This document shows positions 37,580-47,110 of a stretch of 64,000 nucleotides of DNA, piece after piece. The notes under the pieces are model-generated. The model worked only from the letters and a program-made list of their open reading frames with translations. It made no database searches and was not told the origin of the DNA. This stretch comes from Undibacterium piscinae (lineage in GTDB: Bacteria; Pseudomonadota; Gammaproteobacteria; Burkholderiales; Burkholderiaceae_D). Every line of letters starts with the position of its first letter. The stretch's first letter is position 1. The stretch is from the NCBI GenBank assembly GCA_003970805.2, contig CP051152.1, positions 1,674,001 to 1,738,000 on the forward strand. The letters run 5' to 3'. The translations under genes were made by a program, and so were the position numbers.

Positions 37580-40500
37580 TCAGGAATATTCTATCTGCAC
37601 GTTCTGACGCCCCAGCCATTGCCCCAGCTTGAGTCGCAATTCGTCATCGGGATTCACGCGCCACTGATCAGACAAATATAGCTCGGCACTGGCATCGAGA
37701 TTTTGATAGCGTATCAAGACCGGACAACCGTCCTGGTTCAGGTGTGCCTTGAGTACCTCGGCCAGTTTCACCGGATCGGCACTATCGCTCAAGGTGACGC
37801 GTAAGCCTTGGGAAAACTGCACCCTGGCGCGGCCTATATCCATGACTTTTTCCGCGGTTATCCGTAAGCCGCCGGAGAAGCGATCTTCCGACACCTTGCC
37901 CATCACCGCCAGAAATTCGTCTTCCTTGAAAATTTTCTTGAACTCATCGGCCAGTTCGCTATACACCGTCACATCTACCGTGGCGGTGCCATCATCAAGT
38001 GTCACGATGAGGATTTTGCCGCGCTGTGTCATCTGCGTACGCACGCCAGCGATTACGCCACCCAGCAAACGCAAATCTCGCGAAGGGTCTAGCTTGGCCA
38101 GCGTGGTCTTGACGAATTGCCGTACTTCCGGCGCATAGGCGTCAAACAAGTGACCGGAGAAATAAAACCCCAAGGCCAGTTTTTCTTCCAGCAGACGCTG
38201 GCGGTCTGACCAGACCTCGGCCTTGATGTATTCCGGCGGAGGGATCATGTCATCATCGTCACCGAACAGGCTAACCTGGTTCGCCGCCGCTTCAGCCTGA
38301 CCGGCCGCTTCCAGCGCGTAATTCACCGTCGCCAGCAAAATGGCTCTGTCCTGCTTCAGGCAATCCATCGCACCGGCGCGTATCAGCGACTCTATGGTGC
38401 GACGATTGACCTGGCGCTTATCGACCCGTTTGCAGAAATTAAACAGGTCGGTAAACGGACCGTCGGCTTTACGCGCAGCGACTATGCTTTCTATCGCATT
38501 TTGCCCCGAACCTTTAACCGCGCCTAGTCCGTAACGAATCTGCATCGCCTTCTTGCCGGGTTCACCGACAGGAATAAAGCGGTATTCAGATTGGTTGATA
38601 TCCGGTGCCAACATCTTTATCTTGCAGATGTCGATCGCATCTTCCACCAGAATCTTGACCTTTTCGGTATCGTCCATCGCCAGCGACATATTCGCCGCCA
38701 TAAACGCGGCCGGATGATGCGCCTTCAGATACGCAGTGTGATACGACAGCAAGGCATAGGCGGCGGCATGGGATTTATTAAATCCGTAGCCGGCGAACTT
38801 TTCCATCAAATCGAAAATTTCGTCAGCCTTTTGCTCGCTCAGGCCATCTTTGGCAGCACCGTCACGGAAAATCTGGCGATGCTCCGCCATCTCTTCGGCT
38901 TTTTTCTTACCCATGGCGCGGCGTAGCATATCGGCGCCGCCCAGTGAGTAACCACCCACCACCTGAGCCATCTGCATAACCTGTTCCTGATACACCATGA
39001 TGCCGTAGGTTTCAGACAAAATGCCTTCGGTACGCGGATCAGGGTAATCAAATTTTTCACCGTGCTTACGCTTACAGAAATCAGGAATCAAGTCCATAGG
39101 ACCCGGGCGGTACAAGGCCACCAGCGCAATAATGTCTTCGAAACGATCGGGGCGCGCATCTTTCAGCATGCCCTGCATGCCGCGGCTTTCCAGCTGGAAC
39201 ACGGCAACCGTTTTCGCCTTGGTCAGCAATTCATAGGATGGTCTGTCATCGAGCGGCAACTTGGCCAGATCAAAATCTGCCATACCCGGGTCTAGCATCT
39301 TGATGTAGCGTACTGCCCTATCAAGAATAGTCAGCGTGGTGAGACCCAAAAAGTCGAACTTCACCAGGCCAACGGCCTCCACGTCATCCTTATCGTATTG
39401 CGAGACCACACCGGAATCGCCGCCCTGCGTATATAGCGGGCAGAAATCGGTGAGTTTGCCCGGTGCGATCAATACGCCACCGGCATGCATACCAATATTC
39501 CGGGTGATGCCCTCTACCTGTTGCGCCAGATCGAGCAGGGTTTTGACTTCCTCTTCGTTTTCCTGGCGCTCGGCCAGCATAGGCTCTTCGATAATCGCCT
39601 CGGCAATCGTGACCTGTTTACCTGGTTTGAACGGGATCAGCTTGGAAACGCCATCACAAAACATATAACCAAAATCAAGCACGCGGCCGACGTCGCGAAT
39701 TGCGCCTTTTGCGGCCATGGTACCGAAGGTGGCGATCTGCGACACCGCTTCCTTACCGTATCTATCCTTGACATATTGAATAACGCGATCGCGCCCTTCC
39801 TGACAGAAATCGATATCGAAATCGGGCATGGATACCCGCTCAGGATTCAGGAAACGCTCAAACAGCAAATTGTATTGCAGCGGATCGAGATCGGTAATCA
39901 ACAAGGAATACGCCACCAGCGACCCCGCTCCTGAACCCCGCCCCGGGCCGACCGGCACACCGTTATTCTTGGCCCATTGGATAAAGTCAGCAACGATCAG
40001 AAAATAGCCGGGAAAACCCATCTTGATGATGGTATCGGTCTCAAACTTCAAGCGAGCTTCATAGCGAGCGCGCTCTTTTTCGCGCTTCTCTTCATTCAAA
40101 AATATTTGCGAGAGCCGGTATTCCAGACCTTTTTTCGATTCTGCCACCAGAAAGTCGTTAATGGTCATGCCGTCAGGAGTAGGAAAATCAGGTAGCTTAG
40201 GCTTACCCAATTCCAGCGTCAGATTACAGCGTTTGGCAATCTCAACCGCATTTTGCAAGGCTCCCGGCAAGTCGCTGAATAAGGCGGCCATTTCCTCCTG
40301 CGTCTTGAAGCATTGCTGATCATTGAAACGACGTACGCGACGGCCGTTAGCGAGCATTTCGCCTTCAGCGATACAGGTACGAGCCTCATGCGCGGTAAAG
40401 TCGTCTTTACTGATGAACTGTATAGGATGCGTCGCCACCACCGGCAGAGCTAGCTTGTGCGCCAGCAAAACGGCTTGCCGTATATGGTTCTCCATATTGG

Positions 40501-41152
40501 CCTGACCGGCACGCTGTATCTCGATATAAAAGTGGCCGGGGAAAATACTTGCCCAACGCTGGGCATTACGTTCAGCCATTTCCGGTAAACCATTGTCGAT
40601 GGCAACACCGACGTCACCAAAATGCGCACCCGACAGCGCGATCAAGCCAGGCTCAGCAGCTTTCTCAAAGATCGCCTGCAGCCATTCAAACTTCAACTCG
40701 GCACGTCCGCGATGTTGATTTTCCAGCCATGCCTGTGCCAATAACTCGCAAAGTTGCAAGTAGCCAGCACGATTTTTTACCAGTAACAATAAACGCGTGG
40801 GCTTATCACGATCGGTTTCATTGGTAATCCAGACATCACAGCCGGCAATCGCCTTGATGCCCTTGCCACGTGCGGCCTTATAAAATTTAACCAGACCAAA
40901 CAAGTTGGCCAAATCGGTCATCGCCATCGCCGGCTGCATGTCTTTCGCGGCAGCCTTGACCACGTCGTCAATCCGCACCAAACCATCAACGATAGAATAT
41001 TCGGAGTGCAGGCGGAGATGAACAAATTGTGGGCCAGGCAGCGCAACTGGAGTTACAGCGGTGACGGTTGCTAAAGTTTCAGTGTTGGCTTCGGCGCTAT
41101 TGGCAGCCAGATTACCGGGAATAATTGCTTGGGGTGCTAGTTCTGTATTCAT
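37580..41152 (-). CDS. dnaE: DNA polymerase III alpha subunit DnaE (1190 aa)
   Basis: Replicative polymerase catalytic subunit. The N-terminal PHP domain begins at HLRLHSEYSIVDG. The polymerase core includes the catalytic motif PDFDIDFCQEGRD with its two aspartates, and GRGSGAGSLVAY. It is followed by the helix-hairpin-helix region and the C-terminal OB-fold (LGGVIAGVRTQMTQRGKI). A 40-residue Ala/Thr-rich N-terminal extension precedes the PHP domain. Length fits proteobacterial DnaE1. The ligase-like gene follows with three bases between. Confidence 0.97.
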   Translation of the reverse strand: MNTELAPQAIIPGNLAANSAEANTETLATVTAVTPVALPGPQFVHLRLHSEYSIVDGLVRIDDVVKAAAKDMQPAMAMTDLANLFGLVKFYKAARGKGIKAIAGCDVWITNETDRDKPTRLLLLVKNRAGYLQLCELLAQAWLENQHRGRAELKFEWLQAIFEKAAEPGLIALSGAHFGDVGVAIDNGLPEMAERNAQRWASIFPGHFYIEIQRAGQANMENHIRQAVLLAHKLALPVVATHPIQFISKDDFTAHEARTCIAEGEMLANGRRVRRFNDQQCFKTQEEMAALFSDLPGALQNAVEIAKRCNLTLELGKPKLPDFPTPDGMTINDFLVAESKKGLEYRLSQIFLNEEKREKERARYEARLKFETDTIIKMGFPGYFLIVADFIQWAKNNGVPVGPGRGSGAGSLVAYSLLITDLDPLQYNLLFERFLNPERVSMPDFDIDFCQEGRDRVIQYVKDRYGKEAVSQIATFGTMAAKGAIRDVGRVLDFGYMFCDGVSKLIPFKPGKQVTIAEAIIEEPMLAERQENEEEVKTLLDLAQQVEGITRNIGMHAGGVLIAPGKLTDFCPLYTQGGDSGVVSQYDKDDVEAVGLVKFDFLGLTTLTILDRAVRYIKMLDPGMADFDLAKLPLDDRPSYELLTKAKTVAVFQLESRGMQGMLKDARPDRFEDIIALVALYRPGPMDLIPDFCKRKHGEKFDYPDPRTEGILSETYGIMVYQEQVMQMAQVVGGYSLGGADMLRRAMGKKKAEEMAEHRQIFRDGAAKDGLSEQKADEIFDLMEKFAGYGFNKSHAAAYALLSYHTAYLKAHHPAAFMAANMSLAMDDTEKVKILVEDAIDICKIKMLAPDINQSEYRFIPVGEPGKKAMQIRYGLGAVKGSGQNAIESIVAARKADGPFTDLFNFCKRVDKRQVNRRTIESLIRAGAMDCLKQDRAILLATVNYALEAAGQAEAAANQVSLFGDDDDMIPPPEYIKAEVWSDRQRLLEEKLALGFYFSGHLFDAYAPEVRQFVKTTLAKLDPSRDLRLLGGVIAGVRTQMTQRGKILIVTLDDGTATVDVTVYSELADEFKKIFKEDEFLAVMGKVSEDRFSGGLRITAEKVMDIGRARVQFSQGLRVTLSDSADPVKLAEVLKAHLNQDGCPVLIRYQNLDASAELYLSDQWRVNPDDELRLKLGQWLGRQNVQIEYS

Positions 41153-41431
41153 CCCGCTATTTTACCGTGTTGAGACGGAAATTTAGATTTAGTCTTTTGT
41201 CTTAATCTATACAAAAGCGGATTTAAATCCTCCATGCATACGCGCTTAGCTTGCCAGCCATACTGGCGTTAGCAAGCGACAAAGTAGATTGCCCCAGATA
41301 CTGCGGCTATTTCATCCTGCGACTGATACCGATTGAGGCTATCGGAAAGGTCGAAACAGGATCAACGCAAGCTATTCTTTTGGATTATAATGCTGTCGAA
41401 TCAAAGACTTATCTACTTTACAGAATCTCAC

Positions 41432-42060
41432 ATGCCATCATCTGCCCTGATCTCCGACGCCACCTCTATCGCAACGGCTAGCACGACTGCCGCCAGTGCG
41501 CGCCTCAACAACTACATCAACATCTCTGCGTATAAATTCATCACGTTTAATGACACTGCGGAAAAACGTCCAGAGTTTATCGCCAAATGTGAAGAGCTGA
41601 ATCTGAAAGGGACAGTATTACTGACGCCTGAAGGGATCAACATGTTTCTGGCAGGTTTGCGTCACGAAATAGATGCGTATATGGCATGGCTGCATACCGA
41701 CCCGCGCTTCGCAGATATAGTCGCCAAAGAAAGCTTATCGAATCACCAACCCTTCACTAAATTGCTGGTCAAGATCAAGGCTGAAATCATCACCATGCGT
41801 ATGCCCTTGATCAAACCGGAAGATGGTCGCGCACCATCGGTTGATGCGCATACGCTATGCCCTTGATCAAACCGGAAGATGGTCGCGCACCATCTGAACG
41901 ATAAGACAGTAGATGCGGCATACGCTGCGAAAAAGCGGCTAACATGCAAAACGTCGGCTATGACAGCGTGTATCAGCTTGAAGCGGCATCCTGAAGTATT
42001 TTGAAGAAGTCGGCGGTGACCATTATCAGCGAACCGGTTGATGCGATACCGCTCAAACGC
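41432..42060 (+). pseudogene. trhO: tRNA uridine hydroxylase TrhO (YceA/rhodanese family) remnant
   Basis: The first 120 or so residues are well preserved (INISAYKFITFNDTAEKRPE, LKGTVLLTPEGINMFLAGL, KIKAEIITMRMPLIKPEDGR) and match the N-terminal domain of TrhO, which oxidises U34 of tRNA. The frame then stops at 41866. A 39-base block (41800-41838) is repeated at 41856-41894, and the rhodanese domain that should carry the catalytic Cys is mostly gone. Only a scrap equivalent to MQNVGYDSVYQL, with a broken KYFEEVGGDHYQ, survives near 41944-42030. The gene has lost its active site and is not functional as shown. Confidence 0.85.
41800..41894. repeat. 39-bp direct duplication inside the trhO remnant
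   Basis: The block from 41800 to 41838 (TATGCCCTTGATCAAACC and onward) recurs exactly at 41856-41894, a 56-base offset. It coincides with the point where the trhO coding similarity breaks. Confidence 0.9.
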
Positions 42061-42076
42061 TGGTTTCAGGATTGCT

Positions 42077-43500
42077 CTATGCGGCACTAGGTTCATAAGG
42101 CTTCAGGAACCAAGGATCGACTTTTTCTCGCGGTGGATTATAACTACGGGTCGGACGTTCATATGGCTTAGCGGCAGCTTTTTCCGTATCAGCCATACGA
42201 GGTTTGCGTACAGGCGGCAACAAAGAGGCCGCGACAAATCCAGCCAACTGCAAACGAGTAATCTTCTGCTTGATCAATTTCTCGATATCCAGCAATAAGC
42301 GCTCATCTTTATCCGTATGCAAAGAGATCGCATCCCCTTGGCTCCGGCACGACCGGTACGGCCGATACGGTGGACGTAATCTTCAGCGTTATACGGCAAA
42401 TCAAAGTTGATGACACAAGGCATTTCAGAGATATCCAAACCCCGCGCCGCTACGTCAGTAGCAACCAGAACTTCAACTTCGCCGCGCTTGAATGCATCCA
42501 GCGCACCCATACGCTCAGCCTGCGATTTGTCACCGTGAATGGCCGAGGCCTTTACACCCTGCTTAACCAGATGCACGGCAAGACGAGATGCACCTATCTT
42601 GGTATTAGAGAAAACGATGACTTGCTTTAGGCCACGCTCACGAATGATGAAGGAAACGGCATCGCGCTTTTCCTCTTCAGCCACTTTATACAAAATTTGC
42701 GTGACATTTTCTGCCGTCGCATTGCTGCGCGCCACTTCGATCGTGACAGGATTAGTTAAGAAGCTGGCAGCGAGTTTTTTAATTTCTTGCGAAAACGTTG
42801 CCGAAAACATTAAATTTTGGCGCTGTTTAGGAAGCAAATTAATGATGCGCTGCAAATCCGGCAAGAACCCCATATCCAGCATACGATCAGCTTCATCCAT
42901 CACGAAGATCTGCGTCTGCGACAAATTAATAGTTTTCTGCTGTACGTGATCAAGTAAGCGACCAGGTGTAGCAATAACGATTTCTATGCCGGAACGTAAG
43001 GCCGCAGTCTGGGGTGCCATATCAATGCCACCAAACACCACCGTCGCACGCAAAGGCGTATGACGTGAATACGCCTTCACGTTTTCGGCGACCTGATCGG
43101 CCAGTTCACGGGTAGGCGTCAAAATCAAGGCGCGCACAGGATGACGTGCCGGCGAAGCGCTAGTATTGGCATGAGCCAGCAATAACTGAATAATAGGCAA
43201 AGAGAAACCGGCAGTTTTACCAGTACCTGTTTGCGCCGCACCCATAACGTCGCGGCCTTGCAATACGATAGGAATAGCTTGTGCTTGAATCGGCGTCGGG
43301 TGCACATAACCCTGGTCATTCAGCGCACGCAAGATGTCCGGTGACAGCCCGAAAGAATCAAAACGGACAGTATCAGGAGTTTGTTCGGCAAGTTGCTCAG
43401 CAATTTGCCCGGGATTCGGCGTGGTATCGGTCATGGTCTGCAGGTGAGCCTTTCGTGGGGCGAACACGGCATCAAAGGGAGTAGAAATGCTTTCCTTCAT
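42077..43500 (-). CDS. rhlE: DEAD-box RNA helicase RhlE, frameshifted near the C-terminus
   Basis: ATP-dependent RNA helicase with the Q motif (FGLSPDILRALNDQGY), AQTGTGKT, PTRELADQV, DEAD (VMDEADRML), SAT and HRIGRTGRAG, so both RecA lobes are complete. Right after GRTGRAGAKG the frame breaks at a run of four G on the coding strand (plus-strand C run 42334-42337). With a fifth G the reading continues as DAISLHTDKDERLLLDIEKL and through a basic tail to a stop at 42077. As written, the protein stops at 42274 with 13 foreign residues. In-frame ATGs at 43500 and 43434 are both possible starts. Confidence 0.9.
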
Positions 43501-43654
43501 TTTGCGTCGCGAGAGGTAAGGCGTAGGTGTAATACAATAGCCTTATATTATACCACCCCTGCACACAGCCCCAGAAAAAGCCAGTAATTCAGTAAATTTA
43601 TTCTTGGCAATTAAAGATACAAGCCAGAGAATCAATCGACAAATAGGAAGACAA

Positions 43655-43686
43655 TAAAAAAAGGGTTAGCGTAAACGCTAACCCTT
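43655..43686 (-). terminator. Rho-independent terminator after the tRNA gene
   Basis: Perfect 11-bp stem AAGGGTTAGCG / CGCTAACCCTT with a four-base loop (43661-43686), followed on the minus strand by a run of T. It lies 8 bases downstream of the tRNA CCA end. Confidence 0.92.
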
Positions 43687-43694
43687 GAATTTTT

Positions 43695-43772
<78 letters not shown>

Positions 43773-43832
43773 ATTTTTACTAGCCTTGCTGTTACGGTGC
43801 CTCACCGAAATCGACGATGCTACGTAATAACT

Positions 43833-43866
43833 ACAATTAGCGCTATAAAAAATCAGCGCTAATTGT
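43833..43866. other. Perfect 12-bp inverted repeat between rpoD and the tRNA gene
   Basis: ACAATTAGCGCT and AGCGCTAATTGT enclose a ten-base AT loop. It lies 120 bases past the rpoD stop and 60 bases before the tRNA 5' end. There is no T-run after the stem, so it may be an RNA processing or stability structure rather than a terminator; a smaller AGCCCC/GGGGCT hairpin sits at 43891-43905. Confidence 0.55.
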
Positions 43867-43986
43867 ATTACATTAGAGAGCTTAAGCACAAGCCCCGAGG
43901 GGGCTATCTTGATGGATATATATCAGTTATTAGGCAAGAAGAAGTCAAAAAGTAACTTCATGCGGAATTGCCGCTCATATCATCAC

Positions 43987-46695
43987 TTAATTTCCTTCGA
44001 GGAAACTCTTGAGCTTATCTGAGCGTGACGGGTGACGCAACTTACGCAAAGCCTTTGCCTCTATTTGGCGAATACGCTCACGTGTCACGTCAAATTGCTT
44101 ACCAACCTCTTCCAACGTATGGTCAGTAGACATTTCAACACCAAAGCGCATGCGTAATACTTTTGCCTCGCGCGGCGTCAATGAATCCAAAACATCCTTC
44201 ACTACATTACGCATAGACGCATGTAGCGCAGCATCTGCGGGAGCCAAGGTGTGATTATCTTCAATAAAATCCCCTAGATGAGAATCATCATCATCACCAA
44301 TAGGCGTTTCCATGGAGATAGGCTCTTTGGCAATCTTCATGATCTTACGAATCTTATCCTCGGGCATCTCCATCTTGATCGCCAATGTAGCCGGATCGGG
44401 CTCAGCACCGGTTTCCTGCAAAATCTGACGAGAAATACGATTCATCTTGTTGATGGTCTCAATCATATGCACAGGGATACGGATAGTACGCGCCTGATCC
44501 GCGATTGAGCGAGTGATCGCCTGGCGTATCCACCATGTGGCATAAGTAGAAAACTTATAACCACGGCGATACTCAAACTTATCGACAGCTTTCATCAAGC
44601 CGATATTGCCTTCCTGAATCAAATCCAGAAATTGCAAACCACGGTTAGTGTATTTTTTTGCGATGGAGATAACCAGGCGCAAGTTAGCCTCGGTCATTTC
44701 ACGCTTGGCTCGGCGCGCCTTCATTTCACCGGCAGACATTTTCTTGTTAATGCTGCGCAAATCTGGCAAAGGCAAGACCACGCGTACTTGCAAATCGATC
44801 AGCTTTTGCTGCAATTGCTGAACGGTCGGAACATTCCGCCCCAATATTGCACTGTAAGAGTGACCGGCATTAACTTCACCGACAACCCAGTTCAGATTAG
44901 TCTCATTGCCTGGAAACACCTTAATAAAATGCGCGCGCGGCATGTTGCAACGATTTACGGCCACATCAAGAATTTGCTTCTCAACGTGACGCACTTCATC
45001 TACCTGACCACGCAAGGTATCACATAATTTCTCAACGACTTTAGCGGTAAAACGGATTCCCAACAACTCATTGGAAATCGCTTCTTGCGCCTTAACATAC
45101 ACTTTTGAGTTGTAACCCTCTTTTTCGAAGGCTTTACGCATTTTGTCAAAGTTAGTGGAAATGACTTCAAACTTAGCCAGAGCGTCGCGGCGCATCTGAG
45201 CTAATTGTTCAGCGGAGACGCCTGCGGCATCCTCAACACCCTCATCATCCTCCTCGTCCTCTTCCTCTTCCTCTTCCTCATCCTCTTCTGTCGCCTCAAC
45301 CACCACCACGACAGGCTTTACTATCACTTCTTCAACCGCATTTGGATCAACCAAGCCATCCACGATGTCATCAATTTTTATTTCTTCGTTGGCAATTCGT
45401 TCGGCAGCAGCCAGAATTTCAGAAATGGTTGTCGGACAAGCGGAGATCGCTTGTATCATGTCCTTCAGACCTTCTTCGATTTTTTTCGCGATAACAATCT
45501 CACCTTCGCGTGTCAGCAACTCAACCGTTCCCATTTCGCGCATATACATACGCACAGGGTCGGTGGTGCGACCAAAATCCGAATCTACCGTAGACAAGGC
45601 TGCCTCTGCCGCCGCCTCAACTTCGTCATCATCACTGGCAACAGTAACGACATTATCCGACAACAGCAAGGCTTCAGCGTCAGGTGCGCGCTCGTAGACC
45701 GCCACACCCATATCATTGAAAGTGCCGATAATTCCTTCTATCGCTTCAGGATCAAAGACGTTCTCAGGCAAATGATCGTTAATTTCAGCAAAAGTCAGAT
45801 AGCCACGATCTTTACCCAGTTTAATCAGGGTTTTTAGCTTTTGGCGACGACGCTCTAATTCTTCCTCTGTCGTCTCAGGATCGGTAGTGAAAGCATCTTT
45901 GAGCAGCGCTTTTTCTTTAGCCTTACGATCTTTAGCCTTCGCTTTATCAATCGCTTTCATTTCAGCGCGCTCTACCGCATTGAGCGCAGCCATTTCCTCA
46001 TTCTCAGGCTGGTATTCCTTGGGCTTACGCCCACGACGGCCCGGCACTTTAACGCCTGGCAAAATATAGCCTGAAGTATCAATGGCAGCCAATACGGCCG
46101 CATCTGTAGTCTGACTCACGGTCGGCGCAGAACCAGTCTTAATTTCTTGCACTTCCGGCGTTTTATCAGCCTTTGCTGAATTCTTGGTTGACTTAATCAC
46201 GGTCTTTGAGTCGGTTTTATTAATTGTCACAGAAGCTTTCAGTGGTGCAGTTTTTGGCTTGTCCGCTTTTTTACCCGCTTGCTTGCCCGACGGAGTTGCA
46301 ATAAGGTCTTCGGCGTGTTCCGCCGCCCGCGTCGCATTCTTGCCTTTTATTTCCTTGCCAGTTGGTTTCACTTCCCCGACTGCTGGCGCTGGTTCCTGTT
46401 TGATCCGGTTTCCCGCTTTTGCTACATCATTTTTTACTGCTTTACTTGCCGCCTGCGCATCTGTCGCCTTTATCACTTTAGGCGCTCTAACATCTTTCGC
46501 AAGTTCTTTTTTAGCAGATGTCTTCACGACCAACGGCTGCACTTCACCCTCGTTTTGTATTTCTTTTTTGAGCACAGATCCTGCCGCAGTCTTGGCAGCA
46601 GGTTTAGATATAGGTTGGGCAGCAGGCTTGATCGCAGCCGTATTAGCGGCAATCGTTGCTGTTGAGGATGTCACTTTTTTCGCGGGTTTCTTCAT
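43987..46695 (-). CDS. rpoD: Primary sigma factor RpoD (sigma-70), about 902 aa
   Basis: Housekeeping sigma factor. Conserved regions lie in the C-terminal half: region 1.2/2 with [32 protein letters not shown] and [20 protein letters not shown], region 3 with [14 protein letters not shown], and region 4.2 with [20 protein letters not shown]. The first 230 residues are a low-complexity Ala/Lys-rich extension, and the non-conserved region holds a Glu/Asp run near [15 protein letters not shown] place the start at 46695 ([11 protein letters not shown]); a GTG 12 bases earlier (VANAMKK) and an open frame to 46761 are alternatives. Last protein gene of the rpsU-yqeY-dnaG-rpoD cluster. Confidence 0.96.
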   Translation of the reverse strand: MKKPAKKVTSSTATIAANTAAIKPAAQPISKPAAKTAAGSVLKKEIQNEGEVQPLVVKTSAKKELAKDVRAPKVIKATDAQAASKAVKNDVAKAGNRIKQEPAPAVGEVKPTGKEIKGKNATRAAEHAEDLIATPSGKQAGKKADKPKTAPLKASVTINKTDSKTVIKSTKNSAKADKTPEVQEIKTGSAPTVSQTTDAAVLAAIDTSGYILPGVKVPGRRGRKPKEYQPENEEMAALNAVERAEMKAIDKAKAKDRKAKEKALLKDAFTTDPETTEEELERRRQKLKTLIKLGKDRGYLTFAEINDHLPENVFDPEAIEGIIGTFNDMGVAVYERAPDAEALLLSDNVVTVASDDDEVEAAAEAALSTVDSDFGRTTDPVRMYMREMGTVELLTREGEIVIAKKIEEGLKDMIQAISACPTTISEILAAAERIANEEIKIDDIVDGLVDPNAVEEVIVKPVVVVVEATEEDEEEEEEEDEEDDEGVEDAAGVSAEQLAQMRRDALAKFEVISTNFDKMRKAFEKEGYNSKVYVKAQEAISNELLGIRFTAKVVEKLCDTLRGQVDEVRHVEKQILDVAVNRCNMPRAHFIKVFPGNETNLNWVVGEVNAGHSYSAILGRNVPTVQQLQQKLIDLQVRVVLPLPDLRSINKKMSAGEMKARRAKREMTEANLRLVISIAKKYTNRGLQFLDLIQEGNIGLMKAVDKFEYRRGYKFSTYATWWIRQAITRSIADQARTIRIPVHMIETINKMNRISRQILQETGAEPDPATLAIKMEMPEDKIRKIMKIAKEPISMETPIGDDDDSHLGDFIEDNHTLAPADAALHASMRNVVKDVLDSLTPREAKVLRMRFGVEMSTDHTLEEVGKQFDVTRERIRQIEAKALRKLRHPSRSDKLKSFLEGN

Positions 46696-46947
46696 TGCGT
46701 TAGCCACTGAATCAAACCAACAGGTACCAAGAAATAGTCCCGGCACTAAAAAACAATGCACCGCCTTCAGATCTCATGACCTGCAGTGCAGCGCAATAAA
46801 TTTCTTAATACAGACTACTAAAGTCTCAGCGCCAGTGTTTTGGGTTACTCGGAGGAGCACATGCTCACCTAAACAACACACCCCAGACTTCGATCAGAAC
46901 GACCGCGCCCAGAGTGAAAACAACCTAAGACCTTGAATCGAAAGCCT

Positions 46948-46962
46948 TTAATTATAACATGC
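46948..46962 (-). promoter_or_regulatory. Candidate extended -10 promoter for rpoD
   Basis: On the minus strand TGTTATAAT contains a perfect -10 hexamer with the extended TGn element, about 255 bases upstream of the rpoD start and inside the dnaG-rpoD gap. No good -35 is seen at 17 bases, as is usual for extended -10 promoters. This would let rpoD be transcribed apart from the upstream genes. The rest of the 46762-47110 gap contains no gene that I can see. Confidence 0.5.
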
Positions 46963-47110
46963 AGCAGAAATTTTCTCTAGCCCCGATTGACAACTAGCAT
47001 TCTCTACTAAACAAATCTCAAGAAAATCGACAATTTTGGTAGCATTTATATCTCACCAACAAACCACACCCGCCGTGGCATCTGCTACCAGCTAAAATTA
47101 TCAAAACACA

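Noticed and set aside
43891..43905. Hairpin AGCCCC-GAG-GGGGCT after rpoD as a terminator
   Set aside because: There is no T-run on the minus strand, so it does not qualify as an intrinsic terminator; it is mentioned only as structure.
45205..46936. Long plus-strand open frames antisense to rpoD
   Set aside because: They mirror the low-complexity region of rpoD on the opposite strand and show no domain or ribosome site.
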